Positions 8,532-17,300 of a stretch of 64,000 nucleotides of DNA are shown in pieces. The notes below the pieces were generated by a model, which ran no database searches, was not told the DNA's origin, and saw nothing but the letters and a program-made list of their open reading frames with translations. Every line of letters starts with the position of its first letter. Within the stretch, counting starts at the first letter, position 1. A program made the position numbers and the translations under genes. The stretch spans positions 62,001-126,000 of the forward strand of contig NZ_JBEBMH010000009.1 in assembly GCF_040081985.1 (NCBI RefSeq). The letters are read 5' to 3'. The DNA comes from Kumtagia yinganensis (GTDB lineage: Bacteria > Pseudomonadota > Alphaproteobacteria > Rhizobiales > Rhizobiaceae).

Positions 8532-9173
8532 AGTGCAATCATTCCTCTTCCCGGCTGGGTGAATGGGCTAGCAATAGATGAAATGACACGACTGTTAAAG
8601 CCGGTTCGGCCACCTTGGCTGGCGCTTCCGTGGACCTCACGGAATTTCCTGATCCTATAATCCGTCCCGACGAGGAGCTTCGATGTATCGGGCGTTTCTC
8701 GATTGTCTTTGGCGGTCGTCGCCGCTGTTGGCTCATCGAAGATAGCCACCCAACGGTTTTGAAGCCGCACATCGACCAAATCTTTTTGACCCCATGATGA
8801 CGGATGGTGAGGCCGGTTCCATATCCCAGAATTTTCGCGATCACAATCTTGATTAATCCAGGACACTTTAACGAGTTCCTGTCCGACCGGCAGCGCGAGG
8901 CGGCGATCCCGAACGTCGTTGGACCGGAAGGACGGACTGCCTTGCGGCCTGCTCCTGCGCTCCACGCTTGGCCCGCGCCTCCATGCGCGCCGCTTCACGC
9001 CGATGCCCGTGCCGGTCGCTGGTGGCTGCGATATGCCCAACGCAGGGCAGGGCGTCTCCAGGTCTCGGACACGGTGCGCGACACTGCGCGATCGGCCTGC
9101 TAGAAGAGCGCGACGCGAGAACCTGCCTGCGCTGAAGGCAGCTCTTATCAATCATGGCGTTGCTTGAGGGAAA
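8532..9173. other. 642-bp interval with no supported gene
   Basis: Between the divergent dioxygenase and hsdM genes. Short open frames exist on both strands (for example 8615-8797 plus and 8539-8844 minus), but none has a convincing ribosome site or recognisable protein. Base composition is less GC-rich than the flanks in 8540-8860, which fits promoter DNA or a relic at the edge of the restriction island. Confidence 0.5.
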
Positions 9174-10748
9174 ATGATCACAGGTGAACTGCGCTCGAAA
9201 ATCGACCAGGTGTGGAACGCCTTCTGGGCGGGCGGCATCGCAAACCCGATCGAGGTGATCGAGCAGATCACCTATCTGCTGTTCATGCGGGGCCTCGACG
9301 AGGCGCATACGCGCGAGGAGAACCGCTCGAACAAGTTGAAGCTGCCGATGCGCCGCTGGATTTTTCCGGAAGGCACGGACGGCATCGGCGCCGGCGGCGG
9401 CATCGCCTACGAGGACATGCGCTGGTCGCGGCTGAAGAACCGCGACCCCGCCACGATGTTCACGATCGTGTCGGAACACGTGTTCCCCTTCCTGCGCTCC
9501 ATGGCGGAGGACGGCACGGCGCATGCCACGCACATGAAGGGCGCGCGCTTCACCATCCCCACGGCGGCGCTGCTCGCCAAGGTGGTGGACCTTCTCGACA
9601 ACATCCCGATGGAGGACCGCGACACCAAGGGCGACCTCTACGAATACATGCTCGGCAAGATCGCCAGCGCCGGCCAGAACGGCCAGTTCCGCACCCCGCG
9701 CCACATCATCGCGCTGATGGTCGAGATGACGGCGCCGACGCCGAAGGACGTCATCGTCGACCCGGCCTGCGGCACCTGCGGCTTCCTGGTGGCGGCGGGC
9801 GAATATCTGCGCGACAACCATCCGCGCCTGTTCATCGAGCCGGAGACGCGCGACCATTTCCACGAGGAAATGTTCCACGGCTTCGATTTTGACCAGACCA
9901 TGCTGCGCATCGGCTCGATGAACATGACGCTGCACGGCGTCGAGCGTCCGGACATCCGCTACAAGGATTCGCTGGCGCAGGAACATGCCGGCGACAGCGA
10001 CCGCTATTCGCTGCTGCTCGCCAATCCGCCCTTCGCCGGCTCGCTCGACTACGACACGACGGCCAAGGACCTGCTCCAGATCGTCAAGACGAAGAAGACC
10101 GAGCTGCTGTTCATGGCGCTGTTCCTGAAGCTCTTGAAGCCCGGCGGGCGCGCGGCGGTCATCGTGCCGGACGGCGTGCTGTTCGGCTCGTCGACCGCCC
10201 ACAAGGAAATCCGCCGCATGCTGGTGGAGGATCATCGTCTCGACGGCATCGTAAAACTGCCGTCCGGCGTGTTCCGGCCCTATGCCGGCGTGTCGACGGC
10301 GATCGTGCTGTTTACGAAAACCAATTCCGACGGCACCGACCATGTCTGGTTCTACGACTGCCAGGCCGACGGAATTTCGCTGGACGACAAGCGAACCCCG
10401 CTGCTGCCGCCGGAAAAGATCGGCCCGACGCCGGGCTATGTCGAGGCCGGCCATTTCGTCAACATTACGCTGGGCCACGAGGAACTGGCCAAAAACAACC
10501 TTCCGGACATCGCCGCGCGCTGGGCTGAGCGGACGGGCGCGGAGCGCAGGCGGGCGCGCACCGACCAGAGTTTTTGTGTTCCCAAGGCCGACATCGTCGC
10601 CGCCGGCTACGATCTTTCCATCAACCGTTACAAGGAGGTGGTTCACGAGGCGGCAGAACACCGGCCACCGAAGGAAATCATTGCGGAACTCAAGGCGCTG
10701 GAGAAGGAGATTGCGCAGGGGCTGGAGGAACTGGAGGCGATGCTGTGA
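9174..10748 (+). CDS. hsdM: type I restriction-modification methyltransferase subunit (HsdM)
   Basis: The N6-adenine methyltransferase subunit, which methylates the host sequence chosen by HsdS and also forms part of the restriction complex. The N-terminal HsdM_N helical domain is seen in LRSKIDQVWNAFWAGG and EVIEQITYLLFMRGLDEAH. SAM-binding motif I is DPACGTCGFLVAAG, with Cys where Gly or Ala is more usual, and catalytic motif IV is LLANPPFAGS. The length of 524 residues is normal. A GAGGGAAA ribosome site precedes the ATG. Its stop overlaps the GTG start of the next gene, so translation of the two is probably coupled. Confidence 0.95.
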   Translation: MITGELRSKIDQVWNAFWAGGIANPIEVIEQITYLLFMRGLDEAHTREENRSNKLKLPMRRWIFPEGTDGIGAGGGIAYEDMRWSRLKNRDPATMFTIVSEHVFPFLRSMAEDGTAHATHMKGARFTIPTAALLAKVVDLLDNIPMEDRDTKGDLYEYMLGKIASAGQNGQFRTPRHIIALMVEMTAPTPKDVIVDPACGTCGFLVAAGEYLRDNHPRLFIEPETRDHFHEEMFHGFDFDQTMLRIGSMNMTLHGVERPDIRYKDSLAQEHAGDSDRYSLLLANPPFAGSLDYDTTAKDLLQIVKTKKTELLFMALFLKLLKPGGRAAVIVPDGVLFGSSTAHKEIRRMLVEDHRLDGIVKLPSGVFRPYAGVSTAIVLFTKTNSDGTDHVWFYDCQADGISLDDKRTPLLPPEKIGPTPGYVEAGHFVNITLGHEELAKNNLPDIAARWAERTGAERRRARTDQSFCVPKADIVAAGYDLSINRYKEVVHEAAEHRPPKEIIAELKALEKEIAQGLEELEAML

Positions 10749-11269
10749 GCGAGCCCGAGCGCGTCGATCATATCGATGTTGAGTTCAGCCCTCCTGACGT
10801 CGGTTGGATTGACATCACGATAGCCACTGCCGCCCAAAAGGCCGAGCTTTCACTCAGTCAGGTGTTCGATCCATTTGACGGGGAGTTTACCGGTTGGCTC
10901 GAACGAATAGTCTGTGAGCCACGGGCGGCGTTGGAATTCGACGTCGAAGGCCCAATCGCGATTTTCGCGGCAGAACCGATCGCGGCAAGCGAAGATGTAG
11001 TCTTTTCTCTCATGCTCCGGCTTCACACAAACGAAGAGGAGAATGAGTTCGAGTGCATTATCCCCCGGCGCAGGCTCGTCAGCGACTTCTACAATTCGCT
11101 GGTGCAATTCTGGGAAAGCGCGGTGGTCGCCGAGAAATGGCTCGAGTGGATGTATATGTATACCGATCCTGATGATATCGCCGAGCTTGATGAGCGTTAT
11201 CGACGACCTTGGAGTGTTCGCTCTGAGGTTGTGGACAATTATCTGGCTAGTTCTGAGTTGGGACGATGA
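10745..11269 (+). CDS. acidic hypothetical protein nested between hsdM and hsdS
   Basis: A 174-residue, strongly acidic soluble protein of unrecognised family. It starts at GTG 10745, overlapping the hsdM stop as GTGA, and ends by ATGA overlap with hsdS, so the three genes form one tightly coupled unit. There are no membrane segments and no nuclease or ATPase motif; patches such as YMYTDPDDIAELDERY and HTNEEENEFECIIP give a high negative charge. It could be a folding partner, a DNA-mimic-like modulator or a passenger of the restriction locus, but none of these is shown by the sequence. Confidence 0.7.
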   Translation: MSEPERVDHIDVEFSPPDVGWIDITIATAAQKAELSLSQVFDPFDGEFTGWLERIVCEPRAALEFDVEGPIAIFAAEPIAASEDVVFSLMLRLHTNEEENEFECIIPRRRLVSDFYNSLVQFWESAVVAEKWLEWMYMYTDPDDIAELDERYRRPWSVRSEVVDNYLASSELGR

Positions 11270-12444
11270 GTTTTAAAATCGTTCGACTCGATAGAGTTTG
11301 TGAGATTAATCCAAGGTCACCAAAATCGCTTGCCGATGACGAAGTTGTTTCGTTCTTGCCGATGGCTGCTGTGTCGGAAGACGGCTTTATCCTCTTTGAG
11401 GAAGATCGCGAAGCGCGCGCCGTAAAAAAGGGCTTTACTGTTTTTGAGCGAGGCGATGTTCTTGTTGCCAAGATCACGCCCTGTTTCGAAAACGGAAAGG
11501 CGGCAAGAACCGACGCTCTCGCCAACCCGGTTGGCTTCGGGTCAACCGAGTTTCATGTCATTCGCGCCGGTGATGAAATTGATTCTTCTTATCTGTTCCA
11601 CCTGATTTGGAACGCGCGCCTCCGAGAGACCGGCAAGATGAACATGACTGGCAGCGCCGGCCAGAAGCGTGTCCCTGCCGATTTTCTCAAGCGTCTTGAA
11701 ATCCCCCTCCCGCCACTCCCCGAACAGCGACGGATCGCTGCGATCCTGGACAAGGCGGATGCGTTGCGCCGCAAGCGCAAGCGCGCCATCGACCTGCTCG
11801 ACGGACTTACGCAGTCGATCTTTCTGGAAATGTTTGGCGACCCTATAGGCAATCCCAAGGGATTCAAGCGGGGCAGGATCGGGGACTTGTTGATCGAAAC
11901 ACAATACGGGACCAGCGCGAAGGCCGGTGGCCACGGTGCTTACCCGATCTTGCGTATGGGCAACATCACAACCGACGGGAAGATCGAGACGGAGGATCTG
12001 AAGTATATCGATCTGAACGCGCGAGAGCTTGAAAAATATACTGTTCGTCGTGGGGATATTCTGTTCAATCGAACCAATAGTGCCGATCTCGTCGGCAAGA
12101 CAGCGGTCTTCGATCTCGATGAGCCATATGCCTTCGCCGGCTATCTCGTCAGGGCGAGGACTAAGAAAGGGATAAGCCCCTACTACATTTCGGCCTATCT
12201 CAACTCGCGCCATGGGAAGGCAACCTTGCGGGGTATGGCCAAAAGTATTGTCGGGATGGCCAACATCAACGCGAAGGAAATGGCGTCCATCCCAATTCTC
12301 GTTCCTGATGGTGAGTCACAGCATCGCTACGCAACCGCCTTGGAAGCGTTTGGTCTCCGTCAACGCATCTTCCACGAGCAACTTGGCCTGGCTGATGCTC
12401 TATTCTCAGCCCTGCAACACAGAGCCCTCTCGAGCGGCCTTTAG
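11266..12444 (+). CDS. hsdS: type I restriction-modification specificity subunit (HsdS)
   Basis: DNA-recognition subunit for the HsdM/HsdR complex. It shows the usual arrangement of two target-recognition domains (about residues 1-150 and 205-350), each followed by a helical spacer. The first spacer is clear in LEIPLPPLPEQRRIAAILDK and ALRRKRKRAIDLLDGL. The second target domain includes PILRMGNITTDGKI and RGDILFNRTNSADLVGK. The length of 392 residues is typical. The ATG overlaps the preceding stop by four bases. As in most HsdS proteins, the target domains are the most variable part, so the DNA sequence recognised cannot be read. Confidence 0.95.
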   Translation: MSFKIVRLDRVCEINPRSPKSLADDEVVSFLPMAAVSEDGFILFEEDREARAVKKGFTVFERGDVLVAKITPCFENGKAARTDALANPVGFGSTEFHVIRAGDEIDSSYLFHLIWNARLRETGKMNMTGSAGQKRVPADFLKRLEIPLPPLPEQRRIAAILDKADALRRKRKRAIDLLDGLTQSIFLEMFGDPIGNPKGFKRGRIGDLLIETQYGTSAKAGGHGAYPILRMGNITTDGKIETEDLKYIDLNARELEKYTVRRGDILFNRTNSADLVGKTAVFDLDEPYAFAGYLVRARTKKGISPYYISAYLNSRHGKATLRGMAKSIVGMANINAKEMASIPILVPDGESQHRYATALEAFGLRQRIFHEQLGLADALFSALQHRALSSGL

Positions 12445-12452
12445 GAACGCGT

Positions 12453-12977
12453 ATGCCAACGACCTACATCCTCGATCTTCCTGGACGTATGACTGAGCGA
12501 GGTTTTTGGCTGTACGTCTGGCTAGTGAAGACCGCTGAAGATGAGTTGCTCTACGTCGGTCGCACGGGTGACAACTCAAGTCCATACGCATCTTCCGTAT
12601 ACAGAAGGATGGGTCAACATCTGGGCGACGCCGATAACACAAATGCGCTTCTAAAATACTTGCGGCGGCGATTTCCCCACCGGAGGATTTGCGATTACGA
12701 GGCGTTCCGGATGATATCGTATGGTCCGATCTTTCCGGAGGTCGAACGCCACGCGGACTTTGCGTACAGAGTTCAACCGCATTGGGGTGCAGCAATGGCG
12801 CTTCATGAGCCTTACCGTGATCGCATGGCTGCCTTGGAGCATAGGCTGGCATCCGAATTGGAGCGAGCCCGATATGTCGTTATGAATCCCGTGCCCGCAG
12901 GTGGCGTTCTAAATGAAGCCGATTGGCTACCGGTGCGCGAGGCGTTTGCCGAACATTTCCAACGGCTCGCAGACTAA
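12453..12977 (+). CDS. GIY-YIG-like protein downstream of hsdS
   Basis: A 174-residue protein whose N-terminus has the spacing of a GIY-YIG fold: FWLYVWLVK, then ELLYVGRTGD, then an Arg-rich helix with YRRMGQHL. In classical GIY-YIG nucleases the two tripeptide-like strands are followed by an Arg and a later Glu; here GIY is replaced by LYV and YIG by YVG. A candidate catalytic Glu could be in ICDYEAF or FPEVERH, so activity is uncertain. It begins 8 bases after hsdS in the same direction and is likely part of the same transcript. It may be an accessory nuclease-like protein of the locus. Confidence 0.6.
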   Translation: MPTTYILDLPGRMTERGFWLYVWLVKTAEDELLYVGRTGDNSSPYASSVYRRMGQHLGDADNTNALLKYLRRRFPHRRICDYEAFRMISYGPIFPEVERHADFAYRVQPHWGAAMALHEPYRDRMAALEHRLASELERARYVVMNPVPAGGVLNEADWLPVREAFAEHFQRLAD

Positions 12978-13157
12978 AGCCGATGTTTGCTGTTGCTTCC
13001 CCTCACTGACTAAGTGGGTACGAAAACCAGCGCTTTCGCCACCAAAAAGAAAAAATCTTGTCCAAAATCAACGCATCGCGAGATTGTGGTCGCCCAATCC
13101 ATCCCCGCCTTTGCAACCAAGCGCACAATGCCCCCCGAAAATTGGCAGGAGGCACCG

Positions 13158-13637
13158 ATGGACTTGGCGATGGAGGATTACCAGCAGGCGCTCAGGCGCA
13201 TCGCGGTTTTGCTCATTGCCCTGGCCGGGTTGGCCGAGCGTGTGGCCGGCCGGTCGCGACCGCTTCGCGGACTGGTGATCTGGCTCCTGCGTCCGGCCGA
13301 GGCCGCCGCGCGGGAATTCGTTAGCGAGGAATTGGCCGGCGCGCCCATGCCGCCGGCGCCGATAATGGTTCGGCGGGGCGGCGACAGTCCCGCCGAGGCG
13401 ATCCGCCTCGCTCTCTGCCTGCGCGCGCTGGCCTCGGCGCTGGACGATATTTCCGCGAGGGCGGGCCGGCTTGCCGCCCGCCTCGACCCGCATCGCACCG
13501 CAAGGGCAGCAGTTTCCGGCGCGGCGCCGTATCCCGGTGGTTCGCAAGGCTCTCGTTCGCGCCAAACGTCCAACTGCAACCCGGGCGAGCATCGCGATCC
13601 CAGCCGTCAGCCATCGGCCCAACCCGACACGTCATGA
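13158..13637 (+). CDS. hypothetical protein, paralogue of the gene at 51980-53146
   Basis: A 159-residue basic protein of unknown function. The start is ATG 13158, preceded by AGGAGG at 13147-13152; upstream in-frame starts lack this site. A hydrophobic N-terminal segment (IAVLLIALAGLAERVAG) is followed by the block WLLRPAEAAAREFV and, near the end of the conserved part, LALCLRALASALDDISA. The same three blocks, in the same order, occur in the minus-strand gene at 51980-53146 (LKLLRPAEAAARRLI and LALRLETLAATLDDLP). The family looks like a small Rhizobiales protein with one membrane-associated helix. It lies between the hsdS/GIY-YIG genes and hsdR. Confidence 0.7.
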   Translation: MDLAMEDYQQALRRIAVLLIALAGLAERVAGRSRPLRGLVIWLLRPAEAAAREFVSEELAGAPMPPAPIMVRRGGDSPAEAIRLALCLRALASALDDISARAGRLAARLDPHRTARAAVSGAAPYPGGSQGSRSRQTSNCNPGEHRDPSRQPSAQPDTS

Positions 13638-13703
13638 CCGCCGGGCTTACCAAACTCTAGAAATCAACTTGCGATTTCATGGTCTTGGCGTAAGCCTTGG
13701 GCC

Positions 13704-13757
13704 ATGTCCAACTTTGCCTTCCTCGCCGCCGAGTTTCCCGCCGTCCACGAGGCGGCG
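13704..13757 (+). repeat. 54-bp direct repeat, upstream copy (truncated hsdR start)
   Basis: Identical base for base to the first 54 bases of hsdR (14296-14349), ATG included. In this copy the frame runs 18 hsdR codons, then five unrelated codons, and stops at TGA 13773-13775, which overlaps the GTG start of brnT. It is a broken duplicate of the hsdR 5' end. Confidence 0.95.
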
Positions 13758-13771
13758 CTGGGCCTCGCGCC

Positions 13772-14074
13772 GTGACCGGTATTCGTCTTGAATTCGACTG
13801 GGATCCGGGCAAGGCGGAGACTAACCGCCGCAAACACCGCGTGAATTTCGAAGAAGCGATGAGCATCCTTGCCGACCCGCTTGCGCTGTCGCGGCTCGAC
13901 GACGAGTCTAGCGAAGGCGAGGAAAGATGGGTTACGCTGGGCAGGAACGGCGCGGGCAAATTGCTGGTCATGGTGCACACCTTCGTCGAACTCTCCGGCG
14001 AGAGGGCCGCAATACGCATCATTTCGGCCAGGGCGCCGACGCGCCGCGAGGTCAGGCAGTATGAAAGCGGGTGA
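13772..14074 (+). CDS. brnT: BrnT-family toxin
   Basis: RelE-fold ribonuclease-type toxin of the type II BrnT/BrnA system. The family signature is clear: FDWDPGKAETNRRKHRVNFE at the start, then a HTFVELSGE strand and IRIISARAPTRREVRQYE at the end, which carry the conserved Arg and Ser residues. From GTG 13772 the product is 100 residues. The GTG overlaps the stop of the 23-codon truncated hsdR copy (GTGA), so translation may be coupled to that leader. The antitoxin gene follows 4 bases later. The pair is lodged at the very start of hsdR. Confidence 0.92.
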   Translation: MTGIRLEFDWDPGKAETNRRKHRVNFEEAMSILADPLALSRLDDESSEGEERWVTLGRNGAGKLLVMVHTFVELSGERAAIRIISARAPTRREVRQYESG

Positions 14075-14078
14075 TTCA

Positions 14079-14279
14079 ATGAAGGAAGAATACGATTTCT
14101 CCGCCGCCCAGCGCGGCAAGTTCCACCGCGCGGGCGCCCGTCTCGTACCGCCGGTGCATCTCGAGCCTGACGTGCTTGACTATTTAACCGAACGCGCTGC
14201 GGCGCGCGGCGTCTCGTTGAGCACGCTGGTCAACCTATTATTACGCAAGGACATCGAGATGATCGAGGCGGCCGAATAG
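14079..14279 (+). CDS. brnA: BrnA-family antitoxin
   Basis: DNA-binding antitoxin of the BrnT toxin with a C-terminal ribbon-helix-helix segment (YLTERAAARGVSLSTLVNLL). BrnA normally binds BrnT and represses the shared promoter. It has 66 residues from ATG 14079, which lies four bases after the brnT stop; an in-frame ATG at 14061 would add six residues inside brnT. The N-terminal KEEYDFSAAQRGKFHRAGAR is the usual toxin-contacting part. The stop lies 16 bases before hsdR. Confidence 0.9.
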   Translation: MKEEYDFSAAQRGKFHRAGARLVPPVHLEPDVLDYLTERAAARGVSLSTLVNLLLRKDIEMIEAAE

Positions 14280-14295
14280 ACGACCCGCCCCGCAT

Positions 14296-14349
14296 ATGTC
14301 CAACTTTGCCTTCCTCGCCGCCGAGTTTCCCGCCGTCCACGAGGCGGCG
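14296..14349 (+). repeat. 54-bp direct repeat, downstream copy (intact hsdR start)
   Basis: The second copy of the perfect repeat. It supplies codons 1-18 of the intact hsdR. The 592-bp offset between copies contains the brnTA pair. Confidence 0.95.
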
Positions 14350-17300
14350 GTCGAGGCCGAGCGTCAGGCGGGCGTGTCGCCGACGGCGGCCGCCTTCTTC
14401 GCCGGCAAGACGGTCGAGGTCGCCGTCAAATGGGCGTTCCGCAACGATTCCGGGCTGAAACTGCCCTACCAGGACAACATCGCCGCGCTGCTGCACGAGC
14501 CGAGTTTTCGCCGCGCCGCCGGCGAGGCGGTGTTCGCCAAGGCAAAACTGATCAACACGCTGCGCAACCGCGCCGTGCACGAGGAAAAGACGATCCGGCC
14601 GCAGGACGCCGCCGGTGCCGTCAAGGAACTGTTCCATGTCTGCTTCTGGCTGGCGCGCACCTATGCGCGGCGAGATAAACCGGCCGAGGGTCTGGTCTTC
14701 GACGCCTCCGTGCTGGCGCGCCGCGACGAGACGCTGAAGCGGGCATTCGCGCATCTCAAGGCGCAGCAGGCCGAGCTCGATGCCAAAAACGGCGAACTCG
14801 CAAGACTGCTCGGCGACAAGGCCAGTCTCGACGAAGAACTGCGGCGGCTGCGCGCCGAGGTGGCGGCGACCCGCCGTGCCGCCGAGGCGACGCCGTCGAC
14901 GCACGACTACAACGAGGCCGAGACACGCGACCGCTACATCGACCTCTTGCTGCGCGAGGCCGGCTGGGCGCTCGACCGGCCGGAGGACACCGAGTTCCGC
15001 GTCGACGGCATGCCCAACAACGAGGGCGTCGGCTTCGTCGACTATGTGCTGTGGGGCGCCGACGGCAAGCCGCTCGGGCTGGTCGAGGCCAAGCGCACCC
15101 GCAAGGATGCGCGGCAGGGCCAGCAGCAGGCGAAACTCTATGCCGACCGGCTGGAGGCCCGCTACGGCCAGCGGCCGGTCATTTTCTACTCGAACGGCTA
15201 CGAGCACTGGATCTGGGACGATGTCCGCCATCCGCCGCGCCAGGTCGGCGGCTTCTACAAGCGCGACGAGCTGGAGCTTCTGGTCCAGCGCCGCACCGGC
15301 CGCAGGAAACTCGCCGAGACGAGGCTGAACACAAAGATTGCCGGCGACAGGCGGCCGTACCAGCAGCGGGCCATCCGGTCGATTGCAAAGGCCTTCGAGG
15401 AGGAGGGCGAGCGCAAGGCGCTGCTGGTCATGGCGACCGGGTCCGGCAAGACGCGCACCGTGATCGCGCTGGTCGACCTCCTGATGCGGGCCGGCTGGGT
15501 CAAGCGCGTGCTGTTCCTCGCCGACCGCGTCGCGCTGGTGAACCAGGCGGCGGGCGCCTTCAAGGCGCACCTTCCGGATTCGGCGCCGGTCAATCTGGTC
15601 ACCGAACGGACCAGCGAGGGCAGGGTGTTCCTGTCGACCTATCCGACGATGATGAACCTCATCGACGGAAGGCAGGAGGGCAGGGCGAAGTTCGGGCCCG
15701 GCCATTTCGACCTCATCGTCATCGACGAGGCCCACCGCTCCGTCTACCAGCGCTTCCGCGCCATCTTCGACTATTTCGACAGTTTCCTCGTCGGGCTGAC
15801 GCCGAAGGACGAGATCGACAAGAACACCTATTCGCTGTTCGATCTCGAGGACGGCGTGCCGACCGACGCCTATTCGCTGGAGGAGGCGGTGGCCGACGGC
15901 CACCTCGTGCCGCCCTTGGCCATCTCCGTGCCGCTCAAGATCGTCCGCTCCGGCCTGCGCTACGACGACCTCTCCGAGGAGGAGAAGGACCAGTGGGACA
16001 TGCTGGAATGGGGCGAGGAGGACATCCCCGACAGCGTCGACGCCGCCGAGGTCAACAAGCGGCTGTTCAACACCGACACAGTCGACCAGGTCATCGCGCA
16101 CCTGATGCAGAACGGCCTGAAGGTCGAGGGCGGCGACCGGCTCGGCAAGACCATCATCTTCGCCAAGAACCAGCAGCATGCCCAGTTCATCGAGGCTCGC
16201 TTCAACGCGGCCTACCCATCGCTTGCCGGGCATTTCGCGCGCGTCATAACCTATGAGAGCGGGCCCTACGCGCAGACGCTGATCGACGACTTCTCGAGGA
16301 AGGACAAGGCGCCGCACATCGCCATCTCCGTGGACATGCTCGACACCGGCATCGACGTGCCGGAGGTGGTCAACCTCGTCTTCTTCAAGCAGCTACGCTC
16401 CAAGACAAAATTCTGGCAGATGATGGGCCGCGGCACTCGGCTCTGTCCCGACCTGTTCGGCCCCGGCCGGGACAAGGAGTTCTTCCGCGTCTTCGACTAC
16501 TGCCAGAACCTCGAATTCTTCGGCGCCAATCCGCAGATGAAGGAGGCGAGCGCGGCTAAGTCGCTGTCGGCTCGGCTGTTCGCGGCGCGGGTCGACCTCG
16601 TTCGCGCTCTGGATGACAAGCGCCAGAAGGGTTTCGAGGCGGGTGATCAGGCGCCCTATGACGGGCCAGCCGCGCCGGAGACGCCGCCGAGCGAGGAGGA
16701 GGTGGCCGCAAGCGCCCTGGCGGTGCTGCGGGAGACGATTGCCGGCCTGAACCTCGACAACTTCATCGTGCGTCAGAAACGCCGCACGGTCGAAAAATAC
16801 CGGGAGGATGAAGCCTGGACTTCGATCGACGAGGATAAACGCTGCGAGCTCGTCGACGACATCGCGCCGCTGCCCTCGTCGCGCGAGTTGGGAACCGAAG
16901 AGGCAAAGCGCTTCGACCTCCTGATGTTCCAGCTTGAGCTTGCCCTGCTGAAGGGCTCGAAACGCTTCGAGCAGTTGAAGAAGCAGTTGCTGGAGATCGC
17001 CTCGGCGCTGGAGGATCAGGCCGCCATTCCCGGCATTGTGGCACGTGCCGCGCTGATCGAAGAGATTCAAACCGCCGGGTGGTGGGAGGGCGTGACGGTG
17101 CCGCTGCTCGAATTTGTCCGCCTGCGGCTGCGTGACCTGATCCAGCACATCGACAAGGGCAGGAAGGCGGTGGTGTATTCGAACTTCGCCGACGAAATCG
17201 GCATCGGCGAGGAGATCGAGCTGCCGCAGGTGGGCGAGGCCGATTTCGCGCGCTTCAAGGCGAAGGCCCGTCATTTCCTCAACCGGCTCGACGGCAACCT

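Noticed and set aside
8539..8844. 101-codon minus-strand open frame before the PhyH-like gene
   Set aside because: No family resemblance, weak start context, and a competing plus-strand frame in the same bases.
8868..10661. 597-codon minus-strand open frame
   Set aside because: Antisense to hsdM; no protein family and it crosses into the gene-free interval.
14230..16317. 695-codon minus-strand open frame
   Set aside because: Antisense to hsdR, whose helicase and nuclease motifs are clear on the plus strand.
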